This document shows positions 1 through 8,336 of a DNA stretch of 43,312 nt, in pieces. The stretch's first letter is position 1; each line of letters starts with the position of its first letter. The position numbers and the translations under genes were made by a program. The stretch comes from Cyclobacteriaceae bacterium (GTDB lineage: Bacteria > Bacteroidota > Bacteroidia > Cytophagales > Cyclobacteriaceae), in the NCBI GenBank assembly GCA_012033595.1, contig JAAUQL010000044.1, positions 1-43,312 on the forward strand, given 5' to 3'. The notes below the pieces were generated by a model. It did no database searches. It had not been told where the DNA came from and saw only the letters and a list, made by a program, of their open reading frames with translations.

Positions 1-2
1 TT

Positions 3-442
3 GAGTTTTACAGAAATGTAAGTTGCCCTTTTTGTAACCGGCGGATACACCCAGATATGGGTAATAACCTCAAATTAAAAACTCCGGTGTTCAATTGGTA
101 TTTCTTTTTGAAAGCTCGAATGAAAAGCTCAAGTCGAGTGTGTTCCATCAGGGTATCAGTCCCTGGCCATTGATTGGAGATCCGGAAAAAACTATTTATA
201 AGAAGTACGGTGTAGAGCAATCCACATTGAAAATGATGAAATCCATGTTTGTTGCCAACCTGGGTCAGGCGAAGAAAGACACGAAAGAATTAAATCTTCC
301 TGCCGATAAAGACGCTAGCATGAACCTGCTGCCGGCCGATTTTTTAATTGATGAAAACTTCAGGATTGTAAAGGCACATTATGGCTACCACCTGGACGAT
401 CACATCTCTATAGATGAATTTAAAGCCTTTGCCGGTATTTAG
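3..442 (+). CDS. Redoxin / AhpC-TSA-like protein, 5' cut by window edge and frameshifted
   Basis: A thioredoxin-fold peroxiredoxin-like protein. Frame 3 begins inside the active-site strand (FYRNVSCPFC, a CxxC-type redox motif) and runs to about base 79. The rest reads in frame 2 from NSGVQLVFLFESS to the stop at 442. The two halves join exactly if the run of five A at 77-81 had six, giving 146 codons; the alternative TTG start at 95 would leave a protein without its active site. The C-terminal half has the family's DPEKTIYKKYG and PADFLID motifs, shared with the paralogue at 6162-6761. The true start lies outside the window. DinB follows 33 bases later in the same direction, so co-transcription is likely. 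Family call is confident; the exact peroxidase or reductase role is unknown. Confidence 0.8.
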
Positions 443-475
443 TTTAATGTATTTCTGAAACTTTAAAAGAAATTT

Positions 476-982
476 ATGAATACAGTAGCAAAAGAAAATT
501 TACTTCAGTTAAAGAACCTCCTGCAGCAAATCGGTCGGGATCATTTTACTGAAAAATCCACCATTTTATCGGGTTCGACCATCGGGCAGCATGTCCGGCA
601 CATTCTCGAGTTTTACCTGCTGCTGGTTTCCGGATCTTTTTCCGGCACCATCAGCTATGATAAGCGTGAAAGAGATTTGCGGATAGAAACCGACCCGGAA
701 TTTGCGGCACACACCGTTGACCGACTTCTTGCCAGAATTGATACACTTGAGAATGGTTTGCAGGTAAAATTCGAAGGCGATTACAGCAAAAGCGGAGGGG
801 CACAAAACGTGATTTTCAGTTCGGTGGGCAGGGAACTTGCGTATTGTATTGAACATAGTATCCACCACCAGGCCATCATCAGGGCCGCATTGATTTCAAT
901 GGGTCTGGAGCATCTCACGACAAGGCATTTTGGCGTAGCCTACTCGACCATCAGATACAGAAATGGCCAATGTGCACAGTAA
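476..982 (+). CDS. DinB family protein
   Basis: A 168-residue DinB/YfiT-like four-helix-bundle protein, the family's usual size. Such proteins bind a divalent metal through three His residues and include thiol-dependent S-transferases. Candidate ligands are seen in IGQHVRH (His39 or His42) and EHSIHHQAIIR (His127, His130/131), matching the typical first-helix and third-helix positions. The ATG follows an A-rich stretch 33 bases after the redoxin stop, suggesting an operon with a thiol-redox gene. The 3' end overlaps the start of the NRDE remnant by 13 bases. Substrate cannot be inferred. Confidence 0.85.
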   Translation: MNTVAKENLLQLKNLLQQIGRDHFTEKSTILSGSTIGQHVRHILEFYLLLVSGSFSGTISYDKRERDLRIETDPEFAAHTVDRLLARIDTLENGLQVKFEGDYSKSGGAQNVIFSSVGRELAYCIEHSIHHQAIIRAALISMGLEHLTTRHFGVAYSTIRYRNGQCAQ

Positions 983-1224
983 GCTATATACCGGCGTCTG
1001 ACAATAGCAGTTTTGCGCTTACGTCCAACAGGGCCGAAAAGGTATTCAGACCAACTCTGCCGCCTGTCGTCACCTGGCACAATGGTACAAAATTGGCCTT
1101 CCCCAGGGATGAAAAAGCCGGGGGTTCCTGGATTGCCATCAATGAAGATGGAAGAGTGTGCTGTCCGATACAATGGGGAAGGATCATTTTCAAATTGCCA
1201 ACAAGTAAGGTTTGCAGGACTTGA
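970..1224 (+). pseudogene. NRDE/TANGO2-family protein, N-terminal remnant
   Basis: The first about 65 residues match the NRDE (transport and Golgi organisation 2-like) family: MCT at the very N terminus, then TSNRAE at residues 18-23 where the family has NRDE, PRDE at 45-48 and AGGSWIAINEDGR at 50-62. Family members are normally about 240-260 residues, but this frame ends at 84. After residue 65 the expected Cys-Leu-Leu-Asn-Gly-Ala stretch is lost, and the DNA runs directly into a DUF5615-type sequence in another frame. This looks like a deletion that fused two genes. TANGO2-like proteins have been linked to haem and lipid trafficking, but this copy cannot be functional. NRAE instead of NRDE is a further sign of drift. 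Confidence 0.7.
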
Positions 1225-1468
1225 AAACGCATCAGATTTCCAAATTTTTCAGTTTGCCAGAGCCAATAATTTCGCGGTAGTTACATTCGATTCAGACTTT
1301 ATTGACCTGAATGCCATGTATGGATCGCCTCCAAAAGTTGTTTATCTCAACACCGGAAATCTAACCACTAAAAATATCTCAGACCTTCTGCTGGATAATA
1401 GTCCGAAAATTATTCATTATCTGGAATTTGACTCAGATGACATCCTCGAATTAATAAAAGCCCCATAG
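1205..1468 (+). pseudogene. DUF5615 (PIN-like toxin) C-terminal remnant
   Basis: From VRFAGLENASDFQIF onward the frame matches DUF5615 PIN-like proteins, the probable RNase toxins of some toxin-antitoxin pairs. VVTFDSDF holds the conserved acidic metal-binding pair, followed by the PPKVVYLNTGNLTTKNI motif. About 25 N-terminal residues, including the first catalytic Asp strand, are missing because the sequence upstream belongs to the NRDE remnant. The apparent ORF from 1013 is an artefact of the fusion. No DUF433-type antitoxin gene is present next to it. Loss of the first acidic strand should make it inactive. Confidence 0.7.
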
Positions 1469-1606
1469 CAAACGGGAGAGAATAACACTTAATTAGATCG
1501 TGTTAGAATACTTCAAACACATTATTTCCATTTTATGTCAGGTAATTCAATTCCGACGACTTATCTAGCATAGATTATTCATTACACAAATTGACAGGGA
1601 TAAATT

Positions 1607-1830
1607 ATGCAGGAGTATATTAATGCAGATCAGTACATTCACCAGTTATCACAAATTATTACCAAGGCAAACCGCACCTTTGTTCCAAAAAATGGCGATG
1701 GGAAATAGGTGAGTTTTGGAAAGGCGCGGTGCTGCTACTGAGTACCCTGAAGTCTAAGGGAGAAGCAGCGCTTGCTGAGGCCATTTATGATTTTGTTATT
1801 GACAGTTGTAAAATGTATTTACACCAATAA
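1607..1830 (+). pseudogene. Short unassigned gene, frameshifted
   Basis: An ATG at 1607 opens a frame (MQEYINADQYIHQLSQII) that stops at 1706, while frame 1 continues as EIGEFWKGAVLLLSTL to a stop at 1828-1830. Adding one G to the GGG at 1700-1702 joins them into 74 codons. The codon pattern and the Trp/Phe-rich EFWKG motif suggest a real protein, but I do not recognise the family. It could also be the two ends of a longer gene with an internal deletion. It sits between two other damaged genes. Confidence 0.35.
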
Positions 1831-1855
1831 TTGTTAATGCTCAACTTTTAGACAC

Positions 1856-2063
1856 ATGGAAGTCATCACACAATCCACCATCACCTGCCCGGCATGCGGA
1901 TATCAAAAAATGGAAGTCATGCCGGAAGATGCATGCCAATTTTATTATGAATGCACAAATTGCCACACTTTGTTGCGACCTCTGGCTGAAGAATTGCTGT
2001 GTATTTTGCAGCTATGGATCTGATAAATGTCCTCCGGTGCAGCAACAAAAGCATTGCTGCTGA
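1856..2063 (+). CDS. GDCCVxC-domain small Cys-rich protein, frameshifted
   Basis: Frame 2 reads MEVITQSTITCPACG then a second Cys pair (ECTNC) and stops at 2023. In frame 3 the sequence continues as CCVFCSYGSDKCPPVQQ and ends with a double Cys at 2061. Removing one A from 1992-1993 joins the frames to 68 codons with an EDCCVFC motif, the length and ending typical of the GDCCVxC family. This family is often found near mercuric transport genes and is thought to bind metal through its Cys pairs. No mer genes are visible here. Unlike the other frame errors in the window, this one is an extra base. Possibly a sequencing error, possibly decay. Confidence 0.65.
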
Positions 2064-2136
2064 TAAATAACCAAATCAAATGTAATCGCGTTGGGACTAT
2101 AAGTTGCAGACACGGTATCATTATAAATTTGAAAAA

Positions 2137-2283
2137 ATGAAGAATATTCTCTTAATACTACTCGGGATTATTGCCATTGTCATGATCATCATCAGTATCC
2201 AGGGAGGAATATTGCCCCCCGGGCTCACCGGCATCGGCTTCATAATTATTGCCTGGCTTTTTTATAAAAACAAAAAAGAATGA
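2137..2283 (+). CDS. Small two-helix membrane protein
   Basis: A 48-residue ORF starting MKNILLILLG, with two hydrophobic segments (about residues 2-20 and 28-42) split by a Gly/Pro turn (GGILPPG), ending in a Lys-rich tail. Its stop codon overlaps the start of the hydrolase-OsmC gene (ATGA at 2280-2283), which implies translational coupling. Short proteins of this shape are common in Bacteroidota but have no assigned role. A membrane anchor or stress-related partner for the OsmC protein is only a guess. Confidence 0.6.
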   Translation: MKNILLILLGIIAIVMIIISIQGGILPPGLTGIGFIIIAWLFYKNKKE

Positions 2284-3500
2284 GTACGTCAAAGCTAACG
2301 ATCAAGAACTCGAACGGGGAACAGTTGCATGCCACGCTGGAGTTGCCGGCAAACAAAAAACCGGTTCAATTTGCGATTTTTGCGCATTGTTTCACCTGTT
2401 CCAGCGACCTGGGTGTGGTTCGCAATATCAGCCGCGAGCTCACCAATTTTGGCTTTGGGGTGTTGCGGTTCGACTTCACCGGGCTTGGCAGCAGCGAAGG
2501 TGATTTTGCAGACACCAACTTCTCGCACAATCTCAAAGACCTCCGGATTGTCAACGACTACCTCAAAGAAAATTATGACGCGCCTATGCTGTTGGTTGGG
2601 CATTCTCTTGGTGGGGCTGCCGTCCTGATAGCGGCATTACAGCTTGACAACATCAAAGCTGTGGCGACCATTGCAGCACCCTCAGACCCTGAGCATGTCA
2701 AGCATCTCCTGGCCCACGGGATGGATGAAATGGCGCTGAAGGGCGAGGCAAGGGTATCGATTGGTGGACGGAGTTTCATGATCAAAAAGCAATTTCTTGA
2801 AGACCTGGAAAAGCACAGTTTATCCACCGTACTGAACAAACTCAGGAAACCGATACTGATTTTACATGCTCCCCAGGACAGCATTGTTGGAATTAATAAT
2901 GCTGCAGAAATATACCAGAGCGCACACCATCCTAAAAGTTTTGTTTCGCTGGATGGGGCAGACCATCTCTTAAGTGATAAAAGGGATAGCCTTTATGCAG
3001 CCAAAACCATCGGCACCTGGGCAGAGCGTTATCTCTTGGAAGATGATTCGGTAAAAAACAGGGTAATTGATACTAAAGGCGAGCAGGTAGCGGTGCACTG
3101 GAAGAGTAAGGATATTTTTACCACCCAAATTTCCAATAACCGCCATGCGATTACAGCAGATGAACCAGTCGATGCCGGTGGAGCAGATCTGGGTTTTTCT
3201 CCATACGAATTGCTCAATGCCGCCCTGGGGGCTTGCACGGCCATGACCTTGAAGCTCTACGCCGAAAGAAAAAAATGGCCACTGGAGGAAGTCTATGTGT
3301 ATCTAACCCATGACAAAAGGCATGTGGACGATTGCGAAGAGTGTGCTGACCGCAAAGCTAAAATTGACCATATAAAGAAAAGGCTTGAATTTGTGGGCGA
3401 TCTTTCGGAAGAGCAAAAAATGAGGTTGGCAGAAATTGCAGCGCTCTGTCCGGTTCACAAAACACTCACAAGCGCCACAAAAATTGAAACCAACTATTAA
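2280..3500 (+). CDS. Bifunctional alpha/beta hydrolase - OsmC family protein
   Basis: A 406-residue fusion. Residues 1-250 are an alpha/beta hydrolase with nucleophile elbow GHSLGG (Ser109) and likely triad partners Asp200 (HAPQD) and His229 (GADHL). Residues 265-406 are an OsmC/Ohr-type domain with the two redox Cys of the family, Cys319 in LGACTAM and Cys390 in ALCPVHK. OsmC proteins reduce organic hydroperoxides with a thiol partner. This fusion architecture is known and widespread, so the protein probably acts on ester or lipid peroxides in the cytosol. It is coupled to the small membrane ORF upstream by an ATGA overlap. Length and catalytic residues are all intact. Confidence 0.93.
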   Translation: MSTSKLTIKNSNGEQLHATLELPANKKPVQFAIFAHCFTCSSDLGVVRNISRELTNFGFGVLRFDFTGLGSSEGDFADTNFSHNLKDLRIVNDYLKENYDAPMLLVGHSLGGAAVLIAALQLDNIKAVATIAAPSDPEHVKHLLAHGMDEMALKGEARVSIGGRSFMIKKQFLEDLEKHSLSTVLNKLRKPILILHAPQDSIVGINNAAEIYQSAHHPKSFVSLDGADHLLSDKRDSLYAAKTIGTWAERYLLEDDSVKNRVIDTKGEQVAVHWKSKDIFTTQISNNRHAITADEPVDAGGADLGFSPYELLNAALGACTAMTLKLYAERKKWPLEEVYVYLTHDKRHVDDCEECADRKAKIDHIKKRLEFVGDLSEEQKMRLAEIAALCPVHKTLTSATKIETNY

Positions 3501-3646
3501 AACACATGTCTCTGATACTTGTTAATCTAAACAAAGTATATCAGGAAAAATCAGGATGCCCCGGCAATAAAGTGCTTTGTAAGCGCACAGCCCTTTTCTG
3601 AAATTAAACCCACTATGTTTGAATTTTTACCATTAGAATAAAATAA

Positions 3647-3928
3647 ATGAAAGCTATCTGGAAAAACACTGTTATCGCCGAGAGCGATAAAACCATCGTC
3701 ATTGAAGGGAATCACTACTTTCCCGCCGACAGCATAAAAAAGGAATACTTCCATTCCAACGAATCCCATACTGTGTGCCCATGGAAAGGAACCGCAAGTT
3801 ATTATGATGTAGCAGTCGGAGGAGAGGTTAACAAAGGAGCAGCCTGGTACTATCCGGAGCCCAGCGACCTTGCAAAACAGATTAAAAATCATGTTGCATT
3901 CTGGAAAGGTGTAACTGTAGAAAAATGA
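3647..3928 (+). CDS. DUF427 domain-containing protein
   Basis: A 93-residue single-domain protein. MKAIWKNTVIAES, the CPWKGTASYY motif (about residues 44-53) and AAWYYPEP (about 65-72) are hallmark stretches of DUF427, a small beta-fold family of unknown function. The length is normal. It begins 146 bases after the hydrolase-OsmC gene in the same direction, so it may be a separate unit. It converges with the DUF3179 gene. Confidence 0.9.
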   Translation: MKAIWKNTVIAESDKTIVIEGNHYFPADSIKKEYFHSNESHTVCPWKGTASYYDVAVGGEVNKGAAWYYPEPSDLAKQIKNHVAFWKGVTVEK

Positions 3929-4047
3929 GTCACCCAATAGACCGACCGGCGCAACCCGGAGAAACAATAATACCGCTGTCAAACCCGACAACGGCATCAA
4001 AAATTAAAACATCTCCGGGTCTTGGAATATACGTGATAAACTCAGGG

Positions 4048-5148
4048 TTATTCCATTCCAAAGATTACCGGTGTCGGATAAAATGCCCCCCACGCAAACC
4101 AATATCCTATGAAAGAGACTACAGGCTGTAATTTTTCTCCTTTTCTAGGGCCCCTTACCGCCTCGCCAAATACATCCCATTCACTGCCTTCATCATCTAC
4201 CATGATTACATCCGATACGGCTTCTACTGCATTTTTCGCCGCTAAATTAACAGTGGTACCATCACTTAACTTGCTTTTGAATGCCAAGATGAAATTATGC
4301 ATCTCACTTCCCACAATCACAATATCGTGTTCCTCAAACTGATCTTTACGCACTACTATGTCATCGCTAGCGAATGAGCTAAATTTATAGACCTTGGATT
4401 TTCCGTCAAGGACAATACCCAAAACCCTTTCCTTGGATGCAATCCTATCGTCTGCAGGACTTACGGGGAAAAGCAGGTTGGAATTATTGGTTTTATAGTC
4501 GCCATAAGGATATCTGCCGTAATTTCTGTTGAATCCGGTACTGGTTGATACGACTTTGGTGTCCGGATACATGCTTTTCCAGCTCGCCCAGGTGGTTTCT
4601 ATCAGATTAAAAGTCTGAATTTCAGTACCAATTAGCTCACCGTTAACACAATCAAGCCTCATTTGCGACCAGTTGCTGTCGGTTTTTCGGTCATAAGGCA
4701 ACAGATTGGAGTTAAACAACAGGCCTGATACGCCAAATGTTGTTTCCTCTCCTTTAATTACCCGATCCCATCCTATACCGGTACCTGTGAGCGGGCAATA
4801 GGTAATTGCAAAAGCATGGTCATCCACCCTGTCGTTGATGATTTCGTGCCAATCTAAAATAGAGTGTGGGTAGGCCCGTACTTCGCTGCCATTTTTATAT
4901 CCTAAGACCAGGTCATTATCCGACAAATAGCTTGCTTCTGCCACAGTTATCAACTTGGGATTTTCAAGGGCGGGAATACCGTCTTTCCCGGGGCCTCCGT
5001 CAAACACCCTGTCTTGTGGAATGGCCCACTGATTTGAATTTGGGGAGCCTCCGCCATTGTTTACATCCGTTTCTCCACATGCAGCCGTCAGTAGCACAAA
5101 GGCCATTGCGAAGGTAGTCGGTATGCTGTTTACTATCCATGTTTTCAT
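4048..5148 (-). CDS. DUF3179 domain-containing lipoprotein
   Basis: A 366-residue protein with a lipoprotein signal ending LLTAAC (Cys24) followed by acidic residues, a pattern linked to surface export in Bacteroidota. The body carries DUF3179 signatures: AYPHSILDWHEIIND, ITYCPLTGTG with its Cys, FGVSGLLFNSNLLPYDR, SNWSQM and the C-terminal FAWGAFYP. The function of DUF3179 is unknown. It starts four bases after the stop of the barrel gene (TAAaaaATG), so the two are co-transcribed, and the operon reaches back to the redoxin and thioredoxin genes. The conserved Cys in the CPLTG motif is intact. Confidence 0.9.
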   Translation of the reverse strand: MKTWIVNSIPTTFAMAFVLLTAACGETDVNNGGGSPNSNQWAIPQDRVFDGGPGKDGIPALENPKLITVAEASYLSDNDLVLGYKNGSEVRAYPHSILDWHEIINDRVDDHAFAITYCPLTGTGIGWDRVIKGEETTFGVSGLLFNSNLLPYDRKTDSNWSQMRLDCVNGELIGTEIQTFNLIETTWASWKSMYPDTKVVSTSTGFNRNYGRYPYGDYKTNNSNLLFPVSPADDRIASKERVLGIVLDGKSKVYKFSSFASDDIVVRKDQFEEHDIVIVGSEMHNFILAFKSKLSDGTTVNLAAKNAVEAVSDVIMVDDEGSEWDVFGEAVRGPRKGEKLQPVVSFIGYWFAWGAFYPTPVIFGME

Positions 5149-5151
5149 TTT

Positions 5152-6128
5152 TTATTGATTTAAGTTGAATAATTGATTCTTTTTCGAATTAAACGATAGA
5201 TATACACCCACATTCAATCTATAGGAGGGTGTGAGCTGAGTGCCTGTTACCCGGCTGTAAAGCGGAAATTCCCCGTTGAAAATAATTGACATGGATGAGC
5301 TTGCCTGCCAGGAAACAGACGGAATAATGAATATCCATTCGCCACCGGTATTGGATACAATCTGATCATTGTTTTTATCCTGACTTGCATTTCTGTAGCG
5401 AAAATTGAGTCCGTAACCCATCAATTGTTTTAAGAACACCAATTGATCTGAGGCACCCAAAATGATGGAGTATTCATTGCCGAATTCATATTTTTGTGAG
5501 CCCAGATACTCATTGTTTGCTCCTGTAATTCTGTAGGTGATCAGATTCGTAAAAACCATCGATGGCCGTGAAATAAGTGTTTTGGTAATCCTGTGGTGCA
5601 GGATACCATCCCATGCACCAGATCCGGGTTGAAGATCGGCATTCAGCGTAATGCCATTGTCATTGCTGAGGTCAGAGGAACCAGTTGGTATTTTAGGGCC
5701 GGCGCCAAATGCCATTTGCACGGCACTTTTGCTGAAATATTCATAGTGGAGCATCAGTACGCCATCACCAAGACCTGTGGTTTCAGTAAAATCCTCGAAT
5801 ACGCCCTGAGAAATAGCTCGTTGTTGACGCACAGCGGAAAACAGGCCTTCGATGGTAAACCTTTCATTTATAGAGTAAGCAGTTTTAAACAATATGGTAT
5901 GGGTCGTCCGGTTTCTTGAGTTGTCGTCTAGTCTAATCTCCTCATCTTTGAGTGTGTTGAGGATATTTATATCGTATGCCAGGGAAAATTGTAGCGTACC
6001 TTTATCCGCCGGCGGAGACCCCCGATATTATTCGATAATGGCACGCCTCCCGAGCAGCATGTTTGGGCTATGGCAGTGTGCTCGAATAACCAGAGCAGGC
6101 TTAGAAACAGTATAATTTTAGTACCCAT
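5152..6128 (-). CDS. Outer-membrane beta-barrel protein with CCSGG N terminus, frameshifted
   Basis: The ATG at 6128 starts a signal peptide (MGTKIILFLSLLWLF, cleavage near AIAQ) followed by TCCSGGVPLSNNIG, then falls out of frame. The main frame continues from about 6018 (KGTLQFSLAYDIN) to 5152. Adding one base to the C run at 6019-6023 joins them into 325 codons. The body has alternating hydrophobic strands of an outer-membrane barrel and resembles MetA-type transporter barrels. The double Cys right after signal cleavage is unusual for a barrel. It lies 33 bases downstream of the redoxin gene and directly before the DUF3179 gene. A shorter ATG start at 5892 would lack any signal peptide and is not credible. 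Confidence 0.75.
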
Positions 6129-6161
6129 GACTTTAGCTTGATTTTAACATGAAGATCGATC

Positions 6162-6761
6162 TCAATTAGACCGCCGGTCAGAGGGATATTCCTCCAAGAC
6201 ACCCAGAGGATTCACAAATAGATCGCCGGAATTTATCCAGGTTTCAACCTGCTCAAATGGGATGTGATCCCCGAAATCTTTGCCATAATAGGCCTGCACA
6301 ATGGTGCCACTTTCATTTATGAGAAAATCTGCCGGCATTACGGTTTTTTCAATTAGAGATTCGACATTGAAGTATCCCTTAGTCATTATCTGCATCATTT
6401 CTTTCAATCGCTGCATGGCTTTAATTTTGCCCAAAAGTGAATGTTCAATGCCATATTTTCTGTACAGCGATTCGGTAGGATCAGCAATGATCGCGAACGA
6501 CGGATTTTGTTTGCCGGCATATTTAAGGATTTCGGAAGCCGGAGATGCAAAAACTGCAATGATCACTACATCCTTAAATTCCCATTCCCTTTGTTTTTTG
6601 ATCATCTCATTAACCCTCAGATTACAAAACGGACATGCCGCAGTGCGCAGGAAGCTCAATAAAATCTTTTGACCCTCAAATTCATCCAGCGATATTTCAT
6701 TTCCATAAATATCTCTGCTTTTGCCTAATATGGCTTTTTCTCCCTTTTTCATTGGTATCAT
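6162..6761 (-). CDS. Redoxin / AhpC-TSA-like protein
   Basis: Thioredoxin-fold redoxin of about 199 residues, with the active site RTAACPFCNLR in the first strand-helix turn, ADPTESLYRKYG in the middle and PADFLINESG near the C terminus. It is a paralogue of the broken redoxin at 3-442. The reading frame extends to a TTG at 6776, just after the thioredoxin stop, but the ATG at 6761 or 6752 is the more likely start. Its place between a thioredoxin-family gene and an outer-membrane barrel suggests a thiol-redox task in one operon. No signal peptide is seen, so it is probably cytosolic. Confidence 0.88.
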   Translation of the reverse strand: MIPMKKGEKAILGKSRDIYGNEISLDEFEGQKILLSFLRTAACPFCNLRVNEMIKKQREWEFKDVVIIAVFASPASEILKYAGKQNPSFAIIADPTESLYRKYGIEHSLLGKIKAMQRLKEMMQIMTKGYFNVESLIEKTVMPADFLINESGTIVQAYYGKDFGDHIPFEQVETWINSGDLFVNPLGVLEEYPSDRRSN

Positions 6762-6776
6762 GTTTTTGTTGAACAA

Positions 6777-7417
6777 TCAGCTTTCTGCACAAACTGCTTC
6801 GGCAAATGTCAATGGAGTGAGTAGCTGTTTGAACTCCTCCATTACGGTATTTCCTTTATCTTTTGCATACCAGGTATGGAGCGCTTTTTCAAAATCTTCC
6901 CATGAGCGTCCCTGAGGATCTTTTTCCAATTTGCAAACAGTAGCTGTGCGGGAACTGGTCTTGGACCCCATGCGAATAGCTCATTTCCCTGTTCATCGAA
7001 CGCAATGAGTTTTGGAATGGATCTACTTCCGTTGGTATGGTACTTCTCCATCAATTCAGGATGCTGATCTCTGAGCACGATATTCAATTCAATTTTTCCT
7101 TGCGAGTTTTCGGAAATCTTATGGATGATGGGAAGTATTTGGGCACTATCACCACACCAGGCTTCAGTAATCACCACCCATTGTTGTTTCCGAAACCCTT
7201 CTTTTGATAAAGCCCTCCATGCAGCATCCACGATAAAGGTCTTGTGGATGCGCAGCATTCTACTCAGGTTCAATTTAGTGAATTGTACGAGGGCTTCAGA
7301 CTGATTAAGTCCGGAGGTCGATCCGCTTTCTACCAGTTGATCAATCCAATTGATAAAATCGGGGTAGCTAATAATGTCCCTCCCAGTATTGCGCTGTTGG
7401 TATTCTATGATGTTCAT
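6777..7417 (-). CDS. Thioredoxin family protein (Thioredoxin_9-like), frameshifted
   Basis: Residues 1-150 include the active-site region VVITEAWCGDSAQ, where a single Cys replaces the CxxC pair, then SIPKLIAFDEQGNELFAWGPRP. The frame then drifts at 6920-6926. Adding one T (an A on the coding strand) to the run at 6921-6925 restores FANWKKDPQGRSWEDFEKAL and a stop at 6777, giving 213 codons, the normal size for this family. WCGDS-type proteins are common in Bacteroidota and are thought to work in bacillithiol or protein de-thiolation, though this is not shown. The redoxin gene follows directly, indicating an operon. Confidence 0.85.
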
Positions 7418-7573
7418 GTTATAAATCCTTTGCTTGTGATACAGATGAATTGTCGGAGATATCGCAACATCCTGACAGCTTAAACAATAAAAAAAAGAAG
7501 AAAGAGATACAAAGGTGCATAACTATCGTTGCCACGACATTTCCGATAGCTAAAGTCCTCTTTTTGCAAAAGC

Positions 7574-7963
7574 TTACCCCCAGGAGCTAAATTGTACCTG
7601 CCGGATTTTTACAGCACGGAAAGCATACAAAATCAATAATGCTATGGCCGCAAACAGACAAAGCAAGCCAGCGCCCAGAATAATCATTGGAATTTCAGAT
7701 ACCGATGCTGACTGCTCAGAATGCCAGGCCAGGATCATGGCCGAAAGCGTCATTAATCCAATAGAAATGTATAGAGAAATGATGGCTTTGCTCAAAAGCC
7801 TGAGTTGAGCAATTTTTCTTCTGATAATGACCTTAGCACTTGACTCCTCATGGGTGTTTTGAAGGGCGCGGACCTCGCCAACCAGGGCAATGATAAAATT
7901 TGAAGTGGAAAGTACCAACAATGCTGCCGCAGGAATGATCGTAATTGGGAGGTAGCACTGCAT
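7574..7963 (-). CDS. DUF2721 domain-containing membrane protein
   Basis: A 129-residue protein with three hydrophobic segments, near residues 8-28, 60-80 and 93-113. The N-terminal helix with ALLVLSTSNFIIALVGEVRAL and the following Arg/Leu-rich cytosolic loop (RRKIAQLRLLSKA) match DUF2721, inner-membrane proteins of unknown function with three helices. It lies 50 bases after the DUF6695 gene and 156 bases before the thioredoxin gene, all on the minus strand. Confidence 0.75.
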   Translation of the reverse strand: MQCYLPITIIPAAALLVLSTSNFIIALVGEVRALQNTHEESSAKVIIRRKIAQLRLLSKAIISLYISIGLMTLSAMILAWHSEQSASVSEIPMIILGAGLLCLFAAIALLILYAFRAVKIRQVQFSSWG

Positions 7964-8012
7964 GTTTATGATTTATATTTATGCTGCCAAGGAATAGCGT
8001 AATTCAACACCT

Positions 8013-8336
8013 TCACCTGGCATCAGCTTCAGACAATTTTTCTTTAATCCGTAGTGTAATTAATTCATCTTTCTGCTTCACAGTCACCTTTTGGCAATGA
8101 GATGGATACGTTAGGAGGTATTCAGATGCCGGATCCAATGGTCTGTCAGCCTCAAAAATACCGCAGCATTCAAAATTGCCGGTATCCGAATAGCGCGTTA
8201 CCCTGAAAAGATTCATAGTCTCCATATCTCGTCTTATGGTAAACCAGGAGCCTGCACCTTCTCCAGACAACCATTTAGCAGTTTTTAGTTGTGCATTGCT
8301 TTTTGCAGGGGCAGGCAGTATGTCTGGCAATTTCAT
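8013..8336 (-). CDS. DUF6695 family protein, C-terminal part (frameshifted from upstream ORF)
   Basis: This 107-residue frame begins at an ATG that overlaps the stop of the upstream ORF, so it could pass for a coupled gene. However, adding one base to the T run at 8348-8351 makes the upstream ORF read straight through (TTKIIEHMKLPDI) to give one 324-codon protein. From memory, DUF6695 proteins carry this C-terminal WLSGEGAGSWF and FEADRPLDP region in the same chain. I therefore read it as the C-terminal half of a single gene. The His/Cys-containing SHCQK motif may matter for function, which is unknown. Confidence 0.65.
   Translation of the reverse strand: MKLPDILPAPAKSNAQLKTAKWLSGEGAGSWFTIRRDMETMNLFRVTRYSDTGNFECCGIFEADRPLDPASEYLLTYPSHCQKVTVKQKDELITLRIKEKLSEADAR

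Noticed and set aside
3925-4131. 68-aa ORF between DUF427 and DUF3179
   Set aside because: Low complexity and it overlaps the end of the DUF3179 gene on the other strand.
8333-8336. ATGA overlap read as two coupled genes (8013-8336 and 8333-8986)
   Set aside because: One added base makes a continuous 324-codon protein with the normal DUF6695 layout, in line with seven other such errors. Not fully excluded.
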